Made by a program: the position numbers and the translations under genes
Shown here: piece by piece, positions 1 through 7,161 of the stretch
Layout of the letters: the number at the start of each line of letters is the position of its first letter
Numbering within the stretch: the stretch's first letter is position 1
From: Chloroflexota bacterium
GTDB lineage: Bacteria > Chloroflexota > Anaerolineae > Anaerolineales > Anaerolineaceae
Direction of reading: 5' to 3'
NCBI GenBank assembly: GCA_023434145.1
Contig: JAEYTI010000162.1
Location: 1-21,404 of the forward strand
DNA length: 21,404 nt
The notes under the pieces: generated by a model
What the model was told of the DNA's origin: nothing
Seen by the model: only the letters and a program-made list of their open reading frames with translations
Database searches by the model: none

Positions 1-21
1 GTCGTTCCAACATGGAAAGGA

Positions 22-53
22 AAACAAAAACCCTCCGGACTTCGACCGGAGGG
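22..53 (-). terminator. intrinsic terminator of the left-edge minus-strand transcript
   Basis: On the minus strand an 8-bp perfect stem, CCCTCCGG (53-46) with CCGGAGGG (38-31), encloses a 7-nt loop and is followed directly by TTTTTGTTTT (30-21). This is the standard shape of a Rho-independent terminator. No minus-strand protein gene of normal size lies just upstream, so it most likely ends the short transcript that starts near 161. If the downstream gene lies beyond position 1, it could be a conditional (attenuator) terminator. Confidence 0.8.
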
Positions 54-83
54 AGTGGATGAAACCTGTGTTTCGTCCGCAGC

Positions 84-161
84 TTACCCGCGCAGCGCGA
101 AAGCCCAACCGTAGGGTTGGCTCGTAGGGCGCGGGGCGGGGATGCGGATAGTTGATTGCAT
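84..161 (-). CDS. possible 25-aa leaderless leader peptide
   Basis: An ATG at 161-159 lies six bases after the TATAAT box, at the predicted transcription start, and opens a 25-codon frame ending in TAA at 86-84. The peptide begins MQSTIRIP and ends GWAFALRG. It has one Trp and several Pro and Arg residues, with no run of a single amino acid as seen in classical his/leu leaders. The ORF covers the first large hairpin, and its stop lies upstream of a small hairpin and the terminator, an arrangement compatible with translation-dependent attenuation. It may equally be a chance ORF in a structured RNA. Confidence 0.3.
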   Translation of the reverse strand: MQSTIRIPAPRPTSQPYGWAFALRG

Positions 162-167
162 GAGAAG

Positions 168-196
168 ATTATAGGATAGTCGAACGAATTATGCAA
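168..196 (-). promoter_or_regulatory. sigma70-type promoter TTGCAT-17-TATAAT
   Basis: On the minus strand TTGCAT (196-191) and TATAAT (173-168) are separated by exactly 17 nt, giving a near-consensus housekeeping promoter. The predicted start is A161. It fires away from the Kelch gene, towards the left-edge terminator. It is one of the two best promoters visible in the window, the other being at 16182-16210. Confidence 0.75.
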
Positions 197-209
197 GATA
201 TCAACTTTT

Positions 210-218
210 TGTTACAAT
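210..218 (+). promoter_or_regulatory. possible extended -10 for the Kelch gene
   Basis: TGTTACAAT (210-218) fits an extended -10 (TGnTANAAT). No good -35 lies upstream. Transcription would start near 225, downstream of the earlier in-frame ATG at 191. That favours the ATG at 272, which has its own Shine-Dalgarno sequence. The promoter is divergent from the minus-strand promoter at 168-196. Confidence 0.4.
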
Positions 219-271
219 TTAACAACATTCATCCTGGCTCCCTGCTCCATCCCAATCACAAGGGGAATATT

Positions 272-2257
272 ATGAAGATTCGGCGAACCACGCGCCACGG
301 GAAGAAGCCTGTTTTCCAATGGCTGCTTGTCATTATCCTGCTGATTTCTGCCACGCAATCCGTATCGGCCACTTGCGGGAACGCTGCCGCCCCACCGTTG
401 AGCCAGGATTGGCTCGACGGATGGACTCCTATTGCAGCGGAGGCTAATACGCCCACTTCCCGGGAGTCACACACAGCCGTGTGGACCGGCACCGAAATGA
501 TCATTTGGGGTGGGCATAATTATTATGAACTTGTTGCAAGTGGCGGGCGCTACAACCCTGCCAGCAATACCTGGGAGGAAGTCATTCCGGATTATCTGGA
601 GGGGCCACGGTGGCAGCATTCCGCGGTCTGGACCGGAACAGAAATGATCATCTGGGGAGGTCATTGTACTCCGTCAGACCTATGCACAGGCGGCAAACGC
701 TATAACCCGACAACAGATAGCTGGACTTCGATGTCGAGCGTGAATGCACCTAAGCCCCGCTACGGTCACACTGCCGCATGGACCGGGACGGAAATGATTC
801 TTTGGGGCGGCAATACCGGGAGCAGCTACAGTAACACCGGAGCACGCTACAACCCCGCGACCGACACCTGGACGCCCATCTCCACGGTTGGCGTTCCGTC
901 TGCCCGCGTTCATCACGTCGCGGTATGGACTGGGGAAGAGATGATCGTATGGGGCGGACGGGGTTCTGTATTCGAATTCTCAAAAACCGGCGGGCGCTAT
1001 AACCCCAAAACCGATACCTGGATACCCATCACATATAATGACGCCCCGGCATTTTGGCACAACGGCACCGCTGTATGGACCGGGGAAGAGATGATCGTGT
1101 GGGGCGGCAACAGCGCCTCTTACAACCCATTTTATTCCGGTTGGCGCTATAACCCAGAAACAGATGTATGGACCGCTACGAGCGCGGAAACCCGTCCAGA
1201 AGCACGACTTGTACACGGCTCCGTGTGGACCGGGAAAGAGATGATCGTGTGGGGTGGGAATGGACATGCGGGAATGCTCTCCTCTGGCGGGCGGTACGAT
1301 CCTGCCGGCGATACGTGGAAGGAAACCTCTCAATCCGACGCTCCATACAGCCGGCTGGATTTTTCCACAATCTGGACCGGCGAGGAAATGATCATCTGGG
1401 GCGGGTGGAATCACCTGGAAAGATTTTTGAGCAGCGGCGGGCGGTATAACCCAAAAACTGATACGTGGGCAATAGTGAGCACAGAGGGCGCTCCAGAGCC
1501 AAGGTGCTGGCACGCCGCGGTTTGGACTGGAACGGAAATGATCGTGTGGGGCGGCGCGGCGGACAGCCCTACCTATGTTAACAGCGGCGGCAGGTACAAC
1601 CCAAAGAACGATACCTGGACGTCTATCTCCACCACCGGCGCGCCGAGTCCGCGAGCAGGCAATTCCGTCATCTGGACTGGCTCCGAAATGATCGTATGGG
1701 GTGGGTGGGGCGGCGAAAGTGATTTTGCGTTCCTTGACGGCGCCCGCTATAACCCCGCCACCGATACCTGGCTGCCCATCGCCGATGCACCGGAAGCGCG
1801 GTGGGGGAACAGCGTTGTCTGGACGGGGCAGGAGATGATCGTCTGGGGTGGTCGATCCATATATGACAATTATGCGCAGGCGGGAATGCGATATTACCCC
1901 GCAAATAACACCTGGTCGCCAGTCAACTCGGAGAATGCCCCCTCCGGCCGGATGCTGCATAGTGCGGTGTGGACAGGGAATGAAATGGTCATTTGGGGTG
2001 GTGGGATCAACGAGAATGCGGTGTTCGGCGATAGCGGGCGCTACAACCCGGTCACTGACACGTGGATAAAGCTGGTCGATGCAGGTGCGCCTTCCGCCCG
2101 GCAGGCACACAGCGCGGTGTGGACAGGCAGAGAGATGATCATTTGGGGCGGGTACATTGGCCTTGAAACATATGGATATGTATTCCCCTATAGAGACGGC
2201 ATGCGCTACGCACTTCCTACCAAGCTCCCGCTGTTCCTGCCATTGATCGGCACGTAA
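272..2257 (+). CDS. secreted Kelch-repeat beta-propeller protein
   Basis: The start at 272 is preferred because AAGGGG (260-265) lies six bases upstream and the next residues, MKIRRTTRHGKK then FQWLLVIILLISA, form a signal peptide with likely cleavage near SVSA-T. An in-frame ATG at 191 would add 27 residues in front of the signal and lacks an RBS. The 661-aa product has 12 Kelch-type repeats of about 50 residues, each with a WTGxEMI(I/V)WGG strand, then GxRYNPxTDTW and often APxxR. Kelch motifs form beta-propeller blades, usually 6 or 7 per propeller, so 12 suggests two six-bladed domains. No enzymatic domain is seen; an extracellular binding or adhesion role is inference. The C-terminus ends LPLFLPLIGT, a hydrophobic tail that may be a surface-retention signal. 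The exporter gene follows after 6 nt. Confidence 0.88.
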   Translation: MKIRRTTRHGKKPVFQWLLVIILLISATQSVSATCGNAAAPPLSQDWLDGWTPIAAEANTPTSRESHTAVWTGTEMIIWGGHNYYELVASGGRYNPASNTWEEVIPDYLEGPRWQHSAVWTGTEMIIWGGHCTPSDLCTGGKRYNPTTDSWTSMSSVNAPKPRYGHTAAWTGTEMILWGGNTGSSYSNTGARYNPATDTWTPISTVGVPSARVHHVAVWTGEEMIVWGGRGSVFEFSKTGGRYNPKTDTWIPITYNDAPAFWHNGTAVWTGEEMIVWGGNSASYNPFYSGWRYNPETDVWTATSAETRPEARLVHGSVWTGKEMIVWGGNGHAGMLSSGGRYDPAGDTWKETSQSDAPYSRLDFSTIWTGEEMIIWGGWNHLERFLSSGGRYNPKTDTWAIVSTEGAPEPRCWHAAVWTGTEMIVWGGAADSPTYVNSGGRYNPKNDTWTSISTTGAPSPRAGNSVIWTGSEMIVWGGWGGESDFAFLDGARYNPATDTWLPIADAPEARWGNSVVWTGQEMIVWGGRSIYDNYAQAGMRYYPANNTWSPVNSENAPSGRMLHSAVWTGNEMVIWGGGINENAVFGDSGRYNPVTDTWIKLVDAGAPSARQAHSAVWTGREMIIWGGYIGLETYGYVFPYRDGMRYALPTKLPLFLPLIGT

Positions 2258-2263
2258 GTTCCC

Positions 2264-2881
2264 ATGCTCGCCTATCTGCTGCAAGGATTCTCGCTTGGCA
2301 TCTCCGCGGCGGCTTCGCCGGGGCCGTTCCAGGCCTTTCTGATCGGGCGGTCGCTCAACCACGGCTGGCGGCGGACGCTGCCCATCGCGCTGGCCCCGCT
2401 GATCTCCGATGGGCCGATCATTGTCGCTATGGTGCTGCTGCTTACCCGCCTCCCACCGGGATTCCTGCGCGGCATCCAGATCGCCGGGGGGCTGTTCGTG
2501 CTGTATCTGGCTTACAAAACCTTCCGCTCCTGGCAGACCTTCCAGCCCGCGCAGGTAGAGCCAGACCCCAACGCGGCACGGCGGAGCCTGTGGAGCGCGG
2601 CGACGATCAACTTCCTAAACCCCGGCCCATATATCTTCTGGAGCCTCGTCTCCGGCCCGGTGCTGGTACGCGGCTGGCGTGAGGCGCCAGGGTATGGGGC
2701 GGCTTTTCTGCTTGGGTTTTATGTGGCATTGGTCGGAAGCACGGCCGCGCTGGTGGTGCTGTTCGGCGCGGCGCGGGGGCTGGGGCCAAAGGTCAACCGC
2801 GTGCTGATCGGGCTGTCCGCGATTGCGCTGGCGGGGTTTGGGGTGTATCAGCTGTGGAGCGGGGTAGGGCCGGGCGGCTAA
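2264..2881 (+). CDS. LysE/RhtB-family exporter
   Basis: A 205-aa polytopic membrane protein of usual length for the LysE/RhtB amino-acid exporter family (about 200 aa, around six helices). The family signature is near the N-terminus: GFSLGISAAASPGP, with SPGP at residues 18-21. Hydrophobic segments follow at about 45-62, 70-87, 110-130, 145-170 and 180-200, with a charged loop around 88-108. Family members export amino acids or related metabolites by proton exchange; the substrate cannot be read here. The start is 6 nt after the Kelch stop with no clear Shine-Dalgarno sequence, so translational coupling is likely. The pairing with a Kelch protein has no obvious functional logic. A terminator follows at 2902. 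Confidence 0.88.
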   Translation: MLAYLLQGFSLGISAAASPGPFQAFLIGRSLNHGWRRTLPIALAPLISDGPIIVAMVLLLTRLPPGFLRGIQIAGGLFVLYLAYKTFRSWQTFQPAQVEPDPNAARRSLWSAATINFLNPGPYIFWSLVSGPVLVRGWREAPGYGAAFLLGFYVALVGSTAALVVLFGAARGLGPKVNRVLIGLSAIALAGFGVYQLWSGVGPGG

Positions 2882-2901
2882 AGCCGCGGCAAGGTCAAAG
2901 G

Positions 2902-2923
2902 AACCCCACGAAGGTGGGGTTTT
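2902..2923 (+). terminator. intrinsic terminator after the exporter gene
   Basis: AACCCCAC (2902-2909), loop GAAG, GTGGGGTT (2914-2921) makes an 8-bp perfect stem followed by TT and a GT-rich tail. It lies 20 nt after the exporter stop, between convergent genes. The T-tract is short, so termination may be partial. Confidence 0.65.
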
Positions 2924-2934
2924 GGTGATTAGCC

Positions 2935-2950
2935 GCCGGTTTCAACCGGC
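2935..2950. repeat. short inverted repeat between convergent genes
   Basis: GCCGGTT (2935-2941) and AACCGGC (2944-2950) form a 7-bp perfect palindrome with a 2-nt centre. It lies between the exporter terminator and the 3' end of the glycosyltransferase gene. There is no T-run on either side, so it is not a classical terminator. The rest of 2882-3001 shows nothing else. Confidence 0.4.
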
Positions 2951-3001
2951 CGGTGCAAGAATCGGCGAGTCACATCCATTACGCGGTTCGACAACCAGCA
3001 C

Positions 3002-4240
3002 CTACCTTCCCCCGACCACGCTCTCATAGATCCCCTTCAACTCTGGGATCAGCAAACGGTTGTTGTGGTTCTCCTCCACAAAGGCGCGGCCTTTACGCCC
3101 CATCTCGGACCACAGCTCTGGGTGCTGGATCAGGTATTCCAGCCGGTCGGCCAGGCCTTCCACGTCACGCTCCTCCGAGAGCACGCCGGTGACGCCATCC
3201 TCCACCAATTCGGGGATGCCGGTGTGGCAGGTGGAGAGCACGGGCAAGCCGGTCGCCATGGCTTCCATCAGCGAGACGGGAATGCCCTCCTGGTCGCCAT
3301 CTTCGGCGGTGACGCTAGGCAACAGGCACAGGTGCGCCGTGCGCATTTTGTACTGAATCTCGCTGCGTGTCAGCGGGCCGAGCAAATGGGCGTATCCGCG
3401 CAGGTCCAGTTCGTCGATCAGCGCGTTCAGCCGCTCTTCCAGCGGCCCGGTGCCCACGATCTCGTACTGTATCTTCCACCCCGGGTGGCGGCGGATCACT
3501 TCGGCAACTGCCCGCAGCCCGTACTCGATGCCCTTCTTCTCTACCAACCGGCCGGTGGTGAACAGGCGCACCGGCTCGCCTTCTTCTAGCGCGCGGGGGT
3601 GAAACGTGAAACTCTCCAGGTCGATGCCCATGCGGTGTACCACTGTGCAGGCAGGGTCCGCGCCCAGGTCAATCAGCCGCTGCCGCCAATATTCGCTCAC
3701 CGGCAGCAGCAGATTAGCGGCGTTGAACACTTGCAGGTAGGTGTCGCGATTCTCGGGGTGATGCACCAGCCGTGATACGTCGTAGCCGTGGAAGGTTACC
3801 AGCAGCTTATTTGCCACACCAAGCTGCTTCAACCGCCGGCCGTACTTGCCGATGTTGCCAAAATGGCAGTGCATCAGGTCATAATCTTTGCCGTTCATGA
3901 AAGGATGCAGCATATGCAGCAAGTGCAGCGATGCAGCGTCGCGCCCATAACGGAGGGCGTTGAGCCCAGAAAGCGCCAGCGGCAGGCGGCGGGCAGGCAG
4001 GCTGCCCAGTACCCGAAGCGCGCTGAGCACCCGGCGCATGCGTGCCTCTGGCATTTGCACGTGGAATGTCTTTTCCATCAGCGCGTACTGCTCCACCTCT
4101 GGCTGCACGATGCCGTCTTCGCGTCTGCTGAACGCAAAGATGTTCACCGATACCCCCAGGTCAATCAGCCCGGTGATCTGATCGAGAATAAATGTCTCGG
4201 AGAGCGCCGGGAATTTTCCTACAAGAAATGCTACGTTCAT
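3002..4240 (-). CDS. GT4-family glycosyltransferase (WcaL/AmsK-like)
   Basis: A 412-aa GT-B enzyme. The N-terminal Rossmann half opens with VAFLVGKFPALSETFI (SETFI motif at 14-18), typical of WcaL/AmsK/EpsF-like transferases that build exopolysaccharide repeat units. The acceptor-side TFHGYDVS lies at about 149-156. The C-terminal half shows TTGRLVEKKGIEYGL (228-242), IVGTGPLEERL (261-271) and the nucleotide-sugar EX7E motif EGIPVSLME (E318, E326). A retaining transfer from a nucleotide sugar to a lipid-linked saccharide at the cytoplasmic membrane face is expected; donor and acceptor are unknown. Its ATG overlaps the stop of the upstream transferase gene (ATGA, 4237-4240), so the two are translationally coupled. 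It is the last gene of the flippase operon. Confidence 0.9.
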   Translation of the reverse strand: MNVAFLVGKFPALSETFILDQITGLIDLGVSVNIFAFSRREDGIVQPEVEQYALMEKTFHVQMPEARMRRVLSALRVLGSLPARRLPLALSGLNALRYGRDAASLHLLHMLHPFMNGKDYDLMHCHFGNIGKYGRRLKQLGVANKLLVTFHGYDVSRLVHHPENRDTYLQVFNAANLLLPVSEYWRQRLIDLGADPACTVVHRMGIDLESFTFHPRALEEGEPVRLFTTGRLVEKKGIEYGLRAVAEVIRRHPGWKIQYEIVGTGPLEERLNALIDELDLRGYAHLLGPLTRSEIQYKMRTAHLCLLPSVTAEDGDQEGIPVSLMEAMATGLPVLSTCHTGIPELVEDGVTGVLSEERDVEGLADRLEYLIQHPELWSEMGRKGRAFVEENHNNRLLIPELKGIYESVVGGR

Positions 4241-5355
4241 TTTTCTAACAGCTTTTCATAGGCCCTCAAGTGGCAGTCGATGGCGTGTTCGTACTCGAAG
4301 GTTTCATTCACATACGCCTGCCCCAACAGGCCTTTCTCTTGCCAGCAGTTTTCCGCCAGGAGCCAGCGCAGGCCGGTCTCCAGCGACTCCAGCGTATCTT
4401 CTTTGGCCCAGTAGCCAAAGTTCTCGGTGAAGCTATCTGGGTTGAGGTAAGAGAGGATGGCGCAGCGGTGTGCCGCTGCTTCAATAAACGAGATTGGCAG
4501 TCCTTCGCGCCAGCTCGTGTTGATCAAAATCCAGGATTCTTCCAAAATGCGTGATTTCTCCTCGCCCAGCATCACGCCCGGCATTTCCAGGTTCGGCACG
4601 CTGCCGTACTCGGCGCGGAGATTGGCATCACGGTCTTTAAAGTGCGGCTGGCAGGCGCCCATCGCCACAAAACGGACCTCGGGGAAGCGTTTTGCCAGTT
4701 CAAAGAACAACTCCGGACGCTTGCGCGGGTCCCAGCGGCCCAAAAAGCACACCGTTGGCTGAGAAGCTTTGACCAGCGTGCGTTTGGGCACCGGAACCGG
4801 TGTCGGCAGAAACTGCGGCGGCTGCTTGAGGTTGTAGAGATCTACCGCGCGAGGAATGACCACTGTGGCGGCGGCGTACTGCCCGTGGGCTGTGCGGGCT
4901 GCCTGCTTTACGAACGCGTAGGACGAGCGGTAACGCCATTCTCGCTGGATCAGCGACTTCCAGTCGATGCCCTCTTCCTTCCACTCGGCGCGGTGCTCGT
5001 CCAGCCGGCGCGGATCGCGGAAGGTGACGGCGTGCTTTTTGTGCGGCGCGCCGACCCGCGCGAGATAAGTGCCGATCGACGGCTCTTCGCTGTGGTAGAT
5101 ATCCGCGTCAATCCACTTGAACAGCGCCGCGAATGGCAGCGACTTGCCCGCGTTGATATACGCCTGCCCAGGATAGGCAACAACAGTGATACCGTCCGAA
5201 ATTTCGACCGGTTTCTGCCCAGGCCGGCGGGTCATTACCACCGTCACTTCTACGCCGCGCTCCAGCAAGCCTTTGGCCACGGCACGGGTCGCTGCGCCAA
5301 AGCCACCGTACATACCGCGTTCAAATAATTCAGTAGCGATCAAGCAAACTCGCAT
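4237..5355 (-). CDS. GT4-family glycosyltransferase
   Basis: The chosen start is ATG 5355-5353 (MRVCLIATELFERGMYGGFG), giving 372 aa. Longer in-frame extensions run into the flippase gene and lack homology-like character. GGGGG lies five bases upstream of this ATG, 2 nt after the flippase stop. The N-terminus has the glycine-rich GGFGAATRAVAKGL segment of GT4 enzymes. The C-terminal Rossmann half has VCFLGRWDPRKRPELFF (202-218) and the EX7E motif EGLPISFIE (E284, E292). Like its neighbour it should transfer a sugar from a nucleotide donor onto a lipid-linked glycan in the cytoplasm. The specific sugar is not predictable. It overlaps the next gene by 4 nt. Confidence 0.87.
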   Translation of the reverse strand: MRVCLIATELFERGMYGGFGAATRAVAKGLLERGVEVTVVMTRRPGQKPVEISDGITVVAYPGQAYINAGKSLPFAALFKWIDADIYHSEEPSIGTYLARVGAPHKKHAVTFRDPRRLDEHRAEWKEEGIDWKSLIQREWRYRSSYAFVKQAARTAHGQYAAATVVIPRAVDLYNLKQPPQFLPTPVPVPKRTLVKASQPTVCFLGRWDPRKRPELFFELAKRFPEVRFVAMGACQPHFKDRDANLRAEYGSVPNLEMPGVMLGEEKSRILEESWILINTSWREGLPISFIEAAAHRCAILSYLNPDSFTENFGYWAKEDTLESLETGLRWLLAENCWQEKGLLGQAYVNETFEYEHAIDCHLRAYEKLLEK

Positions 5356-5357
5356 GG

Positions 5358-6863
5358 TTACCCCCGTGATGGTAGAGAAGACCGGATCGAACGGAACAGC
5401 GCCAGGATCCGGTAGTCGAAGTAGCGTTCCATAAAGTACGCAAAAACGAAATACACTGCCATGCCTGCCAGCACGAGCAGAGCAAATATCACAATTCCAT
5501 CGTGGTGCGGAATGAGCGCCTTTACCCATGCCAGCGCGGCGACCATGGTCAGCGTGCCGAGCAGCGGAAAGCCCACCGCCTGCAAGAAATTCATCCGCCC
5601 GCAGCCGGTGATGCGGATGACGTGCGTGGCGAACATGCTGTTAATAATGAAACCAGGAATTAAGAGCGAAACGCCCGTGCCAACAATGCCATACGTCATG
5701 GTCAGCGGGTAAATAAGGATGGCCACCAGCAGCACCTGTACAGCTAGATGGCGCGAGAGAATCTCGGGCTTGCCCACCGCCTGGAAGACCGGCCCCATCG
5801 TTGCGCCAATGGAGCGGATGGCTCCTCCGATCACCAGCACGCGCATGGCGGGTACCGCGGGCATCCACTTATCGCCCAGCAGGAGCTGGGTCAGCTCGGG
5901 CGCGAGGATGAAGATCCCACCCGCCGCCGGGATGGTGAGGAGCGCCGTCACCTTCAGCACGTTCAGGTAGGCGGCGCGCAATGCAGGTACATCATCTTGC
6001 AGCTTGGCGTATGCCGGGAAGGTGATCTGCGAAATGACGTGGGTAATCTCTGTGGCAGGAAGGTTAGCAATGCGGTGGGCCATCTGGTAGAAGCCCAGCG
6101 CCGTCACACCCAGCAGCTTGCCCAGCAGGGCATCGTCTCCTTCGGTGAGCAGGAAGATGAACACGCTCGTCCAGAAGATCCAGCGCCCGTAACCGTACAT
6201 ATCCTTCAGCTTGCCGAAGTCGATGCGCGGGCGCGGGGTGTACGGCGTGATGATGTACGAGAGCACCAGCCGCGCAGCCCACCCTGCCAGCATGCCATAG
6301 ACCAGCGCCCAGACGTTTTGCAGGGCCAGCGCGAGCACAATCGAAACCAGCAGATCAGAAAGCGTGCCGGTAAGCTGGAACAGAAACTGCTTCTGGAACT
6401 CCAGTTCCTTTTTAAAGTAGATGACACGGATATTCATCAGCCCATTCAAAATTGGCACCAGCGCAATGGTGCGGATCACCGGCAGGGCTTCAGGCGTATT
6501 GTAGAATTGGGCCGCCAGTGGCGCGCCAAAGTACAGCAGCCCGGCAAGTAGTATGCCGCGCAGGGTCAACGTAGTCCATGCCGTATCCAGATAATCTTCG
6601 ATGTTGTTCTTTTTCTGGATCAACGCCGATTGGAAACCCGTTTGTGAGAATGTCTCCAACATCGACATGGTGACCATTGTGATGCCCATCAGGCCGAAAT
6701 CATCGGGGGCAAGCATGCGTGCCAGCACAATGGTGCGCACCAGGCTGAGCACCTGGCTTACCATGCGCAATAAGAAAACCCAAAACCCACCGATGACAAC
6801 ACGGCTCGACAACCGCTCATCTGGCGTTATGAGCCGTTTAAATAGCGTTTTTATTTGATGCAT
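5358..6863 (-). CDS. oligosaccharide flippase, Wzx/WzxC-type (MATE-like/MOP superfamily)
   Basis: A 501-aa polytopic protein with about 12-14 hydrophobic segments spread along its length, the size and layout of polysaccharide flippases of the MOP superfamily. The N-terminus (SSRVVIGGFWVFLLRMVSQVL, then VLARMLAPDDFGLMGI) is characteristic: the LARxLxPxDFG element recurs in WzxC-like proteins. It should move a lipid-linked oligosaccharide across the cytoplasmic membrane before polymerisation. The two glycosyltransferases directly downstream (gaps of 2 nt and -4 nt) fit assembly of that oligosaccharide. No polymerase, chain-length regulator or initiating transferase is in the window, so the pathway is incomplete here. 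The start codon has no clear Shine-Dalgarno sequence. Confidence 0.92.
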   Translation of the reverse strand: MHQIKTLFKRLITPDERLSSRVVIGGFWVFLLRMVSQVLSLVRTIVLARMLAPDDFGLMGITMVTMSMLETFSQTGFQSALIQKKNNIEDYLDTAWTTLTLRGILLAGLLYFGAPLAAQFYNTPEALPVIRTIALVPILNGLMNIRVIYFKKELEFQKQFLFQLTGTLSDLLVSIVLALALQNVWALVYGMLAGWAARLVLSYIITPYTPRPRIDFGKLKDMYGYGRWIFWTSVFIFLLTEGDDALLGKLLGVTALGFYQMAHRIANLPATEITHVISQITFPAYAKLQDDVPALRAAYLNVLKVTALLTIPAAGGIFILAPELTQLLLGDKWMPAVPAMRVLVIGGAIRSIGATMGPVFQAVGKPEILSRHLAVQVLLVAILIYPLTMTYGIVGTGVSLLIPGFIINSMFATHVIRITGCGRMNFLQAVGFPLLGTLTMVAALAWVKALIPHHDGIVIFALLVLAGMAVYFVFAYFMERYFDYRILALFRSIRSSLPSRG

Positions 6864-7161
6864 AGTTTGAAAACCAGTAAACCTCTCCCCTGAGGTTCGC
6901 GTTTATAAGGCACGTAAATCAGTAGAGCTAATTCCGTGCTATCGCGTTGAAGGCGGCGTTGGTCCGTCTAACCGTTCCCTATCCAAAGCCAACTCTATTC
7001 TAATCGAAAAAGTGGACAATAGAGGTTAACGTCTTATAAATATTTTGGGTGATATTTCCTGGTCCGTTAAGAACTAGTTCGCTGCCAAAGCTGTTTTTCA
7101 TATTCGTTTGCAGTGCATAGCGCCGCAGCCAAGTATGAAAATGACAATTGACAGAGCACTA
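6864..7161. other. AT-richer intergenic region, no gene seen
   Basis: These 298 bases between the flippase start and the methyltransferase stop hold no convincing ORF or RNA gene. Visible structure is limited. A hairpin, AACCTC (6880-6885) / GAGGTT (6892-6897), shares AACCTCTCCCCT with the repeat at 8774-8805 and may be a decayed copy. A perfect 10-bp palindrome, GAACTAGTTC, lies at 7071-7080. The flippase operon promoter should be here on the minus strand, but I cannot pick a convincing -35/-10 pair. Confidence 0.6.

Larger units (their letters stand above)
22..161 (-). ncRNA. candidate ~140-nt small RNA or attenuator leader
   Basis: The transcript is bounded by a strong promoter (168-196) and an intrinsic terminator (53-22). 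Read on the minus strand it contains three local structures. The first is a long imperfect hairpin closed by CCGCA/TGCGG and CCCGCGC/GCGCGGG, with an apical AGCCAACC/GGTT(G)GGCT stem. The second is a small hairpin, GGA-c-GAAAC / GTTTC-a-TCC (about 82-61). The third is the terminator. I do not recognise 6S, SRP, tmRNA, RNase P or a known riboswitch core in it. A 25-codon ORF starting at the predicted +1 (84-161) means it could be a leader-peptide attenuator for a gene off the left edge, rather than a free-standing RNA. Existence as a transcription unit is well supported by sequence; function is unknown. Confidence 0.55.

Noticed and set aside
191..271. N-terminal extension of the Kelch protein from ATG 191
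   Set aside because: It puts 27 residues before a good signal peptide, has no RBS, and lies upstream of the likely plus-strand promoter at 210-218.
980..2362. 460-aa minus-strand open frame antisense to the Kelch gene
   Set aside because: It is an artefact of the repetitive Kelch codons: the antisense frame repeats APHDHxxPGP-like units in phase with the Kelch repeats. It has no RBS or recognisable domain.
5356..5529. Extended N-terminus of the glycosyltransferase ending at 4237
   Set aside because: The extension overlaps the flippase coding end. The ATG at 5355 has a GGGGG site and starts at the normal first beta strand of a GT4 enzyme.
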